A stretch of DNA of 5,399 nt from Helicobacteraceae bacterium (GTDB lineage Bacteria; Campylobacterota; Campylobacteria; Campylobacterales; Sulfurimonadaceae), in contig JALWNV010000113.1 of the NCBI GenBank assembly GCA_027083665.1, positions 1 through 5,399 on the forward strand. Direction: 5' to 3'. The translations under genes and the position numbers were made by a program. This document shows, piece after piece, positions 1 to 5,399 of the stretch. The notes beneath the pieces were generated by a model. That model was not told the DNA's origin. It did no database searches and worked only from the letters and a program-made list of their open reading frames with translations. How positions within the stretch are numbered: position 1 is the stretch's first letter; the number at the start of each line of letters is the position of its first letter.

Positions 1-1
1 G

Positions 2-139
2 GCATACTACAACCACAGTATCGACAAGCTGCACTATTACGCACTCATCCTTGCCGCTTTGTTCGAGGTCATCGTCGTCATGGTCGCCATCAAGCTTCTG
101 CACGTCGACAAAATACCGGCCGAAGAACTGCACGGATAA
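2..139 (+). CDS. C-terminal fragment of an integral membrane protein
   Basis: The frame is open from the window edge to a TAA at 137-139 and gives 45 residues, beginning AYYNHSIDKL and ending KIPAEELHG. A hydrophobic stretch at about fragment residues 13-33 (YYALILAALFEVIVVMVAIKL) reads as one transmembrane helix. A short charged tail follows, which would fit the last helix of a multi-pass transporter or similar protein with its C-terminus in the cytoplasm. The family cannot be named from this piece. It is the only plus-strand gene in the window and converges on the minus-strand genes. A strong hairpin lies 25 nt after its stop. GC over positions 1-120 is about 52%, unlike the GC-rich gene opposite. 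The reading frame and membrane helix are seen directly; a transporter role is only a guess. Confidence 0.7.
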   Translation, partial: AYYNHSIDKLHYYALILAALFEVIVVMVAIKLLHVDKIPAEELHG

Positions 140-164
140 TCTTAATTAAAGCTTAATATTTTTG

Positions 165-210
165 GTTTCATCGGCGTAAAACGCCGATGAAACATTCCGC
201 TATTTTTTTT
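165..210 (+). terminator. Perfect 13-bp hairpin and T-run between convergent genes
   Basis: Positions 165-177 (GTTTCATCGGCGT) and 181-193 (ACGCCGATGAAAC) are exact reverse complements separated by AAA. A run of eight T's at 203-210 follows on the plus strand, nine bases after the stem. A small flanking pair, CCGC at 197-200 and GCGG at 211-214, encloses the T-run. The placement after the plus-strand stop at 139 suggests a transcription terminator for that gene. The gap between stem and T-run is longer than in a textbook intrinsic terminator. The minus strand has the same stem but no U-run after it, so it would be weaker or factor-dependent for the minus-strand genes. Confidence 0.55.
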
Positions 211-227
211 GCGGGAGAGAAAAAACC

Positions 228-812
228 CTATCCGCTTCTGCGAGTGCGGGAAGCCATCTGCTCGAACGAGGGGAGGTCGGCGAAGAGCGAGAGTTTCGCG
301 GCGGCCCTGCCCGCGGCCTTGGCCTCTTTGGTGCCGGTCCGCATTTTCGGGCGGGAGGAGCCGAAGTAGCGGTTCCATTCGGCCTCGCTCATGCGCGAGA
401 CGGTGCCGGCCGTGCTTCCGACGGGGCGGGTGACGGCGATTTTCGGGGCGTCGGCGGGGTTTTCCGAGAGGGTGCCCACGCGGTCGAAGCCGGAAGCGTT
501 GTAGTCGCGTTCGGTCGCGCCGAACATCGCGCTGACGCCGTTGGCCCACGTCCCGAAGCCGGTACCGACAAACGACGTGACGGGCGTGGCGTCGCCCTCG
601 TTGATGAGGCGGTCGCGGGTCGGGCTGCCGGAGGAGGCGGCACCGGCGGGCTCGACGGGGATGCCCGCGCCGTTTTGCGCGGCGGGGTTGTTCGCCGCGG
701 CGGGGCCGAGCGACTGCGCGCCGCCGTCGGTGTTGGGGGTGCCGATTTTACTTTCGGATGTTTCCGAGTTTTTTCCTCGTTCCGTCCATTGTTTTTCCGG
801 GTTTATTGCCAT
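228..812 (-). CDS. Hypothetical low-complexity protein, 194 aa, GC-rich
   Basis: No family was recognised. The ATG at 812 is preceded by AAGGAAG (819-825) with a 6-nt spacing, and the frame ends at TAG (228-230). Residues 1-75 are rich in Ala, Pro, Gly, Asn and Ser and probably disordered. Residues 77-99 form a Gly-rich, mildly hydrophobic stretch around GTGFGTWANGVSAMFGA that is too polar for a confident membrane helix. Residues 141-151 (MSEAEWNRYFG) look like a short ordered motif, and residues 152-194 form a basic Ala/Lys/Arg-rich tail. There is no signal peptide. The gene starts 24 nt after the stop of the coiled-coil gene, so the two are probably co-transcribed. GC is about 73% in 301-360 and 78% in 601-660, far above the 43-48% sampled in the large genes, which suggests foreign origin or strong compositional bias. 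Overlapping open frames on both strands are explained by the high GC. The ribosome binding site and the tandem arrangement favour this frame. Confidence 0.6.
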   Translation of the reverse strand: MAINPEKQWTERGKNSETSESKIGTPNTDGGAQSLGPAAANNPAAQNGAGIPVEPAGAASSGSPTRDRLINEGDATPVTSFVGTGFGTWANGVSAMFGATERDYNASGFDRVGTLSENPADAPKIAVTRPVGSTAGTVSRMSEAEWNRYFGSSRPKMRTGTKEAKAAGRAAAKLSLFADLPSFEQMASRTRRSG

Positions 813-818
813 TTTACA

Positions 819-825
819 CTTCCTT
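819..825 (-). promoter_or_regulatory. Ribosome binding site of the GC-rich hypothetical gene
   Basis: AAGGAAG on the minus strand lies 6 nt before the ATG at 812. It supports that start and the reality of the frame, which matters because several other open frames overlap this GC-rich stretch. Confidence 0.6.
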
Positions 826-836
826 TTTGTTCTTCA

Positions 837-1271
837 TCACCCGCCGAATTTGCTGTCAACGTTCCATTTCAGGCGCTCCTCACTGTCGTTGATCTCTTTT
901 TTCAGCTCTCGCAGGCGCTCCGTCGTGCGGTTTTCCACCTGCACGCTCAGGTCGGCGATCGCCGCCCACAGTTCGTTCGCCGTGTCGATAACCCTATTCT
1001 TGACGTTGCCTTCCGCTCCTCCAATCGCCGCCCCGACACCGTTAAAGCCCGTCTCAAGGTCTTCCCTGACCTTATTGAAGCGTCTATGCACCTGATCGAC
1101 CGCATTTTTGAGGTCGTCCGCGTCGGGCTTTTTGGCGAGTTCGTCCTGCATTTCGCGGATGGTCGCACCGAGGTCCTTGAGGACGAGCATCACCTGCGAA
1201 AGCCGGCGGGCGTTTTGTTCGTGGAGTTTGAGGAGGGTGTCGAGCCGTTGCATTATCGCATTTTCATCCAT
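837..1271 (-). CDS. Hypothetical coiled-coil protein, 144 aa
   Basis: No family was recognised. The ATG at 1271 is chosen because AAGGAAG (1277-1283) precedes it by 5 nt. A longer frame could start at a TTG at 1298, but that would put the ribosome binding site inside the gene and adds only nine residues. The protein is highly charged and nearly all helical in appearance. One arm spans about residues 5-72, with repeating Leu/Ile/Val spacing and many Lys, Arg, Asp and Glu. A Gly-rich break at 75-89 (GFNGVGAAIGGAEGN) follows, and a second charged arm spans 90-138. This could fold as a helical hairpin or an elongated oligomer. It has no Cys, signal peptide or membrane segment, so it is probably cytoplasmic. 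It is the first gene of a pair with the GC-rich gene downstream. GC is intermediate (34 of 60 in 1021-1080). Structural, phage-related or partner-binding roles are all possible; none can be chosen from sequence alone. Confidence 0.7.
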   Translation of the reverse strand: MDENAIMQRLDTLLKLHEQNARRLSQVMLVLKDLGATIREMQDELAKKPDADDLKNAVDQVHRRFNKVREDLETGFNGVGAAIGGAEGNVKNRVIDTANELWAAIADLSVQVENRTTERLRELKKEINDSEERLKWNVDSKFGG

Positions 1272-1276
1272 CTTCG

Positions 1277-1283
1277 CTTCCTT
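1277..1283 (-). promoter_or_regulatory. Ribosome binding site deciding the coiled-coil gene start
   Basis: AAGGAAG on the minus strand lies 5 nt before the ATG at 1271. It favours this start over the in-frame TTG at 1298. The same seven bases precede the next gene in the pair. Confidence 0.65.
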
Positions 1284-1391
1284 GTTTCGTGAATTCAATC
1301 AATAAGTATAATTAAATTCGATCGGATATGAAAGATAACCGGTCTTGAGCTTGACATGACTGACACCAATAAGCCGATATACTATACGAGG

Positions 1392-1422
1392 ATTATAAAA
1401 AATTTAAATCTGCTCTTGTCAA
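1392..1422 (-). promoter_or_regulatory. Candidate sigma-70 promoter for the small gene pair
   Basis: On the minus strand TTGACA lies at 1417-1422 and TATAAT at 1392-1397. Both are exact consensus matches, separated by 19 nt, against an optimum near 17. The promoter would lie across the last codons and the stop of the DUF1501 gene and start transcription near 1385. That leaves a leader of roughly 115 nt before the coiled-coil ATG. A further TATACT at 1305-1310 is nearer the gene but has no good -35 box. The long spacer and AT-rich setting keep confidence moderate. Confidence 0.4.
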
Positions 1423-2934
1423 ATCAAAATTATTGCGTTCGGGCAATGCATTGTCTATCTCACCACTGCTTGCACCGAACCACTCCAACACTTTTCCGTA
1501 ATACTCAGAATAAGAGGTAGTGGGGATGAGACGCCCTCTATGGGAGATATCCTGATCATTACCGACTGTCAAATCAGGGAACTGCCCATAGTTTCCGGGA
1601 TTGACCGCACCAAGAACAAACTGTGCGCCTCCCCATGCATGGTCGCTTCCGTCGCTGTTGCCGGCGGTAGAGCGTGAGAAGTCCGAAAGCGACACGACGG
1701 CTACCTCATCCAGCCACCCTTTGGTCTCCATGGCACGCATGAAGGCATCGATGCCAAGGCTGAGCCCCCGCAGGCGTACACTGTGATCTCGTTTGAGATG
1801 ACTGTGTTGATCAAATCCGGGCACGGTAATGCTCAACACAATGCGCTTGAAGTTTTTTTGCTTTGCGATTGCGATCAGCTTTGCCGCTGTTTTGAACGAC
1901 TCGATCACTCTGTTATTGACCGGCGTATCCATCGCCATTTGCGATTTGGAGACTTCTCCACCATCATAGATTTTATTGCCATAGGCATCGGTGATAGCTT
2001 TGAGATCGGTATCCCCATTAATGTTTTCCCAGTCGATTAGCGTTTGAACCGTCTCACTGTAGCTGCTGCTTCGTAATGATCTTATAAGATTTCTGAAGGG
2101 ATCCTGGTTGCCTGCCGTGCGTGTTTCATTGACCCACTGCTCATAGTTGCTGTCGATATCACCACCCAATTGTGTCGGTCCCATATAACTGTAGTTCATC
2201 GGAGAGGTGTTGGCACCGAACATCGCATGCTCAATACCGTATCCCGAGAGATTGATGTTCATTTTATAGATCGGATCGCTGTTGACATCACCCCACTGAT
2301 CCGCCAGTTTGCCCAGCCATCCTGTAGGAACCGTCATACTGTATGATACGCCGAGGTGTGCGAGGAGATTTTGAATATTGTGGGCAAAGAGACTCGGCGG
2401 TTGTTTGCTTTTGTCATTGAGCAATTCGGATTTGGTATAGGGTGCTCCTATGTTTCCCACATTTTGAATTACAGCGCCCCTGCCTTGATCCAACCAGTAG
2501 GCAAGTTCGGGCATCATGGCGTTGACGGCTAATTTGCTATCGAAGTGGTTATTGAGAAGATAGAACCCTTTCATGTAATGATTCGCCCCATTGCTTCCGC
2601 CGGTGTAGTAGGGGTTTGCCGTGTTGGAACCGATCTCGAGCTGCCCGGTACCGATGCTGATAAGACTGCGAAGGTCATTCATCAAGTCCGTATCGGGGAC
2701 GGCGATACCGCTCGCCCGTTGCCTGACATAGTTATCATACCCTGTCAACGCATCACCGGCATCCGTACTTGCCGGTATAAAAGTGTTCAGCGCATCGTTT
2801 CCTCCCTGCATATCGACAAGTACGATCGCTTTAAAACCGCTGAGCGTATTGCCGGGATCGGCTGATAAAATTTGAGGGAAAGCCCCCACTCCTCCTACAA
2901 TAGCTGTATATTTCAAAAATTCTCTTCTTTTCAT
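1393..2934 (-). CDS. DUF1501 family protein, Tat-exported, 513 aa
   Basis: This is a member of the DUF1501 family, which is related to the alkaline phosphatase/sulfatase superfamily; the substrate is unknown. The N-terminus (MKRREFLKYTAIVGGVGAFP) has a twin-arginine motif, RREFLK at 3-8, followed by a mildly hydrophobic stretch, so folded export to the periplasm or beyond is likely. Family signatures in order are DMQGGNDALN at 41-50, SLFAHNIQ at 181-188, GFDQHSHL at 373-380 and a long C-terminal motif at 417-436 with SDFSRS, GSDH and WGG. The Asp and His residues in these motifs are candidate metal ligands by analogy with the superfamily. Related proteins commonly read SDFGRT or SEFGRT where this one has SDFSRS. 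Length is normal for the family. The ATG at 2934 follows TAAGGAG (2941-2947), which contains the stop codon of the DUF1800 gene, so translation is probably coupled. Family assignment is firm; any enzymatic activity is inference. Confidence 0.93.
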   Translation of the reverse strand: MKRREFLKYTAIVGGVGAFPQILSADPGNTLSGFKAIVLVDMQGGNDALNTFIPASTDAGDALTGYDNYVRQRASGIAVPDTDLMNDLRSLISIGTGQLEIGSNTANPYYTGGSNGANHYMKGFYLLNNHFDSKLAVNAMMPELAYWLDQGRGAVIQNVGNIGAPYTKSELLNDKSKQPPSLFAHNIQNLLAHLGVSYSMTVPTGWLGKLADQWGDVNSDPIYKMNINLSGYGIEHAMFGANTSPMNYSYMGPTQLGGDIDSNYEQWVNETRTAGNQDPFRNLIRSLRSSSYSETVQTLIDWENINGDTDLKAITDAYGNKIYDGGEVSKSQMAMDTPVNNRVIESFKTAAKLIAIAKQKNFKRIVLSITVPGFDQHSHLKRDHSVRLRGLSLGIDAFMRAMETKGWLDEVAVVSLSDFSRSTAGNSDGSDHAWGGAQFVLGAVNPGNYGQFPDLTVGNDQDISHRGRLIPTTSYSEYYGKVLEWFGASSGEIDNALPERNNFDLTRADLNFL

Positions 2935-2940
2935 CTCCGT

Positions 2941-2947
2941 CTCCTTA
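2941..2947 (-). promoter_or_regulatory. Ribosome binding site overlapping the DUF1800 stop
   Basis: On the minus strand TAAGGAG combines the TAA stop of the DUF1800 gene with the Shine-Dalgarno sequence of the DUF1501 gene, 6 nt before its ATG at 2934. Ribosomes ending DUF1800 would be placed to start DUF1501, which suggests coupled synthesis of the two proteins. Confidence 0.75.
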
Positions 2948-5236
2948 GTTTGTCATATACTCTTCGCTCATCACGATCTCGGTGATCAGCGGCGCGATGA
3001 TTCTTGCGACGAGATGTTTTTGGATCGTCTCGTTGTCCCAACTGCCGGCATATCTGGTAAACACATCTCTATAGGCATCCGCCAACTGTTGTACGGTTTC
3101 GCTATCCAGCTGTTTGCCCAGCAGACGCTGCGAAGCATCCTGAATGACATATCGCACCGCCGCTTCCCGTCCGGCTTCGTCCCTTGGACCGTCTATGAAG
3201 TCCTGACCGGGCCTTTTAAACTCCTCCAAATAGTCTGTAAAATCAAAGAGCATATAAGTGTGGAACTGTCCGCCTCTGTGTCCCAATGTATAACTGCCGT
3301 TGGAGTCTGTGTTGCCGGCATAGAGATAGTGATACTCGTTGCGTTTGAAAGTATCGAGAGCATTGTTCTCTATCCCCACCATATATTTTGTCGTATAGAG
3401 TTGGGCTTTGGGCGCTTTCAAGCCTCGCATTTTAAACTCTAAATCATTGGGTTGATAACTGTCGCTAAAAAAGCCGAAGACCGTTGGCTGATAGGTGGGC
3501 CATTGATTGATCACAGCATATTTCGAACGCATATAGTAATGGTCGTCTATGGAGTGTTTTGTTCCATCGTCATCGGTAACTTCGCGTTTAGGCCAAGGTT
3601 GGACATTCATCGCACGCAACATCTCCGTATACATGAGGTAGGGTTCTTTGATCATGACGGCACGATCGTCTTTGATATTGTCCCAAATATTTTTGTCGAG
3701 CAATATTGCTCTTACTGTTTTACCCAGATTGCCATCGCTGTTTTTAAATACCTCTGCCACTCTTTGGACATAATCGGTTTTTGGATTCGATTTCGTTAAA
3801 CGGATAATCAGTTTTTTGGCAAGAAAAGGCGCTGCATTGTCATGGTGCATCAAGATGTTGATGGTATCGTTGATATCTTCAAAACAATCTTGTCCTGCCG
3901 GCACCGTTTGACCAAAAAAGGTTTTTGCATCGTCATCATGGTAGCTGCTATAGCAGACCATCGGATGCAGTGAGTCACTCTGCCACAGTGAAGGGGAGTG
4001 GTTGTTGGGCTGAGTATGGTGAGCATAGATGAGTCCGGTAAAGACCCTTGAGACTTCCATCACATCCTGTTGTTCATACGAAGAGATACGCTTGCCGTTT
4101 CGACGCTTGGGAGTTCCGTCCATATTGAGATCGAAAAGTCCTATAGAGAAGAGCTGCATGATCTCCCGTCCGTAATTTTCGTCCGGATAGATGGTTTGGT
4201 TGGTATCGTTATCGATGTGTTCTTTGCGATTGCCGGCATAGGTCAGGTAGGTCGCCATGGCGGGGGAGAGGCTCACATCGTACAAGAGATTCCCATAGTT
4301 CCCAAATGCTCCTTTGAGCAACAGGTCATAATAATAGGAGAGCGCTTCGCCTTTGTTTTTGAAGAAAAAGTCGGTTGACTCACTCGCAACAAGGATTTGA
4401 CTCAGCGCAAAAGCGACACGTTGGCGCAACTGTGCGTCATCTTCAATATTACCTCTAAAAACAGCGCTGGAGTGATAGTCTAGCTCATCTCCGCCATGGA
4501 TCAGCGTGCGGTTAAAGACGGTATCGTTATCAGCTAAAAACGTTTCGATCAAACTATCGATATCGGCATCATTTTGGGGGAGAGGTAGGCCGGCTTTATC
4601 GCAGTAGGCATATGGACGCATTTTGAGTGCATAGTACATCATATTGTAAACGATACTCTCTTTTTTGAAGTCCCACTCTTTGGCAAGCTGTTCATCGACC
4701 CAGGCGATCACCCCTTTTTGTTTGAGTTCCTGTACCATTTGCGGGGTAGAACCCATCGTCGCCATATCGAGAAATTTCACCGCCATTCTGTCAGTCAGAT
4801 TGGCCTCATTCGGAATGTAGGAATGGGTATCGACTGTGACGGTGTTTACGGAAGACAGTGTATTGCCGGAAGCGTCGGTTTGCATGACGGTAATCTCGTG
4901 CGGTTCGTCACTGAGCTCCGACGATGCATCGACCGTAATGCTGAATGTGCCGTTCTCGTCACAGTTTACGGTCGGTGAGACGGCGGTACCGTCGACATAG
5001 AGTATAATCGTCGTCCCCTCCGTACATGTCCCGGTCACCGTGGGTGTTTTGGTGTAAGGATCGATCTCGGTATCGACGGTGGGAGCGGTCATGTTTTTAT
5101 GGACAGGAACCACGATCACCAGTCCATCGTACATGATCGTGGTATATCGTGTGCCGCTTCCTCCATAGAGGTAAGAAGCACCGATGAGTGGCACCAGAAG
5201 GGATAAAACAGATTTTTTTAACCGATGTGTCAGCAT
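2945..5236 (-). CDS. Secreted DUF1800 protein with N-terminal Ig-like domain, 763 aa
   Basis: Residues 1-25 look like a Sec signal peptide: a basic start (HRLKK) and a hydrophobic core (VLSLLVPLIGASYLYG). About residues 50-137 form a bacterial Ig-like domain of the type that ends in TVTVDT. Cys71 and Cys92 lie within it and could form a disulfide after export. The DUF1800 domain begins near residue 148 (DRMAVKFLDMATMG) and runs to the C-terminus. Its signatures include LRQRVAFALSQIL at 270-282, AFGNYGNLLYDVSLSPAM at 310-327, PDENYGREIMQLFSIGL at 351-367 and FLAKKLIIRL at 471-480. The FWHNHF-type motif of many family members is not seen; ELDYHSS at 251-257 occupies about that place. The ATG at 5236 is preceded by CAAAGG with a 7-nt gap. 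The DUF1501 gene starts 10 nt after the stop. DUF1800 proteins have no established activity. An envelope or extracellular role beside the DUF1501 partner is inferred from the signals and pairing. Confidence 0.93.
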   Translation of the reverse strand: MLTHRLKKSVLSLLVPLIGASYLYGGSGTRYTTIMYDGLVIVVPVHKNMTAPTVDTEIDPYTKTPTVTGTCTEGTTIILYVDGTAVSPTVNCDENGTFSITVDASSELSDEPHEITVMQTDASGNTLSSVNTVTVDTHSYIPNEANLTDRMAVKFLDMATMGSTPQMVQELKQKGVIAWVDEQLAKEWDFKKESIVYNMMYYALKMRPYAYCDKAGLPLPQNDADIDSLIETFLADNDTVFNRTLIHGGDELDYHSSAVFRGNIEDDAQLRQRVAFALSQILVASESTDFFFKNKGEALSYYYDLLLKGAFGNYGNLLYDVSLSPAMATYLTYAGNRKEHIDNDTNQTIYPDENYGREIMQLFSIGLFDLNMDGTPKRRNGKRISSYEQQDVMEVSRVFTGLIYAHHTQPNNHSPSLWQSDSLHPMVCYSSYHDDDAKTFFGQTVPAGQDCFEDINDTINILMHHDNAAPFLAKKLIIRLTKSNPKTDYVQRVAEVFKNSDGNLGKTVRAILLDKNIWDNIKDDRAVMIKEPYLMYTEMLRAMNVQPWPKREVTDDDGTKHSIDDHYYMRSKYAVINQWPTYQPTVFGFFSDSYQPNDLEFKMRGLKAPKAQLYTTKYMVGIENNALDTFKRNEYHYLYAGNTDSNGSYTLGHRGGQFHTYMLFDFTDYLEEFKRPGQDFIDGPRDEAGREAAVRYVIQDASQRLLGKQLDSETVQQLADAYRDVFTRYAGSWDNETIQKHLVARIIAPLITEIVMSEEYMTN

Positions 5237-5243
5237 GGGGAAA

Positions 5244-5249
5244 CCTTTG
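5244..5249 (-). promoter_or_regulatory. Ribosome binding site of the DUF1800 gene
   Basis: CAAAGG on the minus strand lies 7 nt before the ATG at 5236. It is a weak Shine-Dalgarno match but is well placed, and the signal peptide that follows supports this start. Confidence 0.45.
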
Positions 5250-5285
5250 TGTATTTAGTATGTCGGAATGAACAATAACCCGTGT

Positions 5286-5295
5286 GGATCGATCC
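5286..5295. repeat. 10-bp palindrome between the edge gene and DUF1800
   Basis: GGATCGATCC is a perfect palindrome in the 67-bp gap between the stop of the edge gene (5304) and the DUF1800 start (5236). It could be a small regulatory site or chance. No T-run follows on the minus strand, so it is not an intrinsic terminator. No convincing -35/-10 pair was found in this gap, so DUF1800 may be read from a promoter upstream of the edge gene. Confidence 0.25.
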
Positions 5296-5303
5296 GTTTT
5301 CTT

Positions 5304-5399
5304 CTATGCCAAACATTTTTTGCCTTTCTTGCTGTTCCACAGGGCTGCCCACAATGTGTCACCGCTGCCGGAGGGGTACTCATCGGGCGTTTTACCGTA
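5304..5399 (-). CDS. C-terminal fragment of an unidentified protein
   Basis: The minus-strand frame is open from the window edge to a TAG at 5304-5306, giving 31 residues: it starts YGKTPDEYPSGSGDTL and ends WNSKKGKKCLA. The composition (DEYPSGSGDTLW, then a Lys-rich tail with a Cys third from the end) looks like real protein, whereas the other long open minus-strand frame here reads as low-quality sequence. The family is not recognisable from so little. The gene lies on the same strand as DUF1800 with a 67-nt gap, so it may be the preceding gene of the same operon. Confidence 0.55.
   Translation of the reverse strand, partial: YGKTPDEYPSGSGDTLWAALWNSKKGKKCLA

Noticed and set aside
142..643. 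Alternative minus-strand frames (142-549 and 389-643) overlapping the GC-rich gene
   Set aside because: They read as Arg/Pro-rich or Ala/Thr/Pro-rich sequence typical of a shifted GC-rich frame. The 228-812 frame has the ribosome binding site and more protein-like composition.
814..837. Seven-codon minus-strand frame MKNKKEV between the two small genes, overlapping the TGA stop as TGATG
   Set aside because: It is too short to support as a gene. It spans the ribosome binding site of the next gene and is probably a chance frame, though a coupling role cannot be excluded.
541..1292. Long plus-strand open frames (541-1095 and 675-1292) opposite the two small genes
   Set aside because: Their translations are rich in Arg, Ser, Phe and Cys with no family look. 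The minus-strand genes have good ribosome binding sites and tandem spacing, and high GC makes antisense frames open by chance.
1271..1298. Longer start (TTG at 1298) for the coiled-coil protein
   Set aside because: It has no ribosome binding site at a suitable distance, while AAGGAAG lies 5 nt before the ATG at 1271.
1351..1383. Plus-strand TTGACA (1351-1356) with TATACT (1378-1383), a possible antisense promoter into DUF1501
   Set aside because: The spacer would be 21 nt, too long for a normal sigma-70 promoter, and no plus-strand gene follows.
3014..4978. Several plus-strand open frames of 86-142 codons opposite the DUF1800 gene
   Set aside because: They are antisense to a gene with clear family motifs and have no ribosome binding sites or recognisable protein features.

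Overview
The window looks like a bacterial chromosome segment from a Gram-negative organism. This rests on a Sec-type and a Tat-type export signal on two neighbouring proteins, AGGAG-like ribosome binding sites, and a DUF1800/DUF1501 gene pair that is common in proteobacteria and other Gram-negative phyla. A campylobacterotal or gammaproteobacterial host is only a guess. GC is about 43-52% at the edges and in the large genes, by hand counts of sample lines.

Layout. Positions 2-139 (+) hold the last 45 codons of a membrane protein. It converges on everything else, which lies on the minus strand. The 88-bp convergent gap holds a perfect 13-bp hairpin followed by a T-run. Positions 228-1271 (-) hold two small unrecognised genes in tandem. 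The upstream one encodes a charged coiled-coil protein of 144 aa. The downstream one encodes a low-complexity, probably disordered protein of 194 aa, in unusually GC-rich DNA (73-78% in sampled lines). Positions 1393-5236 (-) hold the core of the window: a 763-aa secreted DUF1800 protein with an N-terminal Ig-like domain, followed 10 nt later by a 513-aa Tat-exported DUF1501 protein. The DUF1501 ribosome binding site overlaps the DUF1800 stop codon. The right edge carries the last 31 codons of another minus-strand gene.

How the genes may work together. DUF1800 and DUF1501 proteins are recurrent partners whose joint function is not established. Here the order, tight spacing and two export signals suggest two envelope or extracellular proteins made together. 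The small pair appears to be a separate transcription unit: perfect TTGACA and TATAAT hexamers, with a long 19-nt spacer, lie across the 3' end of the DUF1501 gene and point at it. No mobile element, CRISPR array, tRNA or rRNA was seen.
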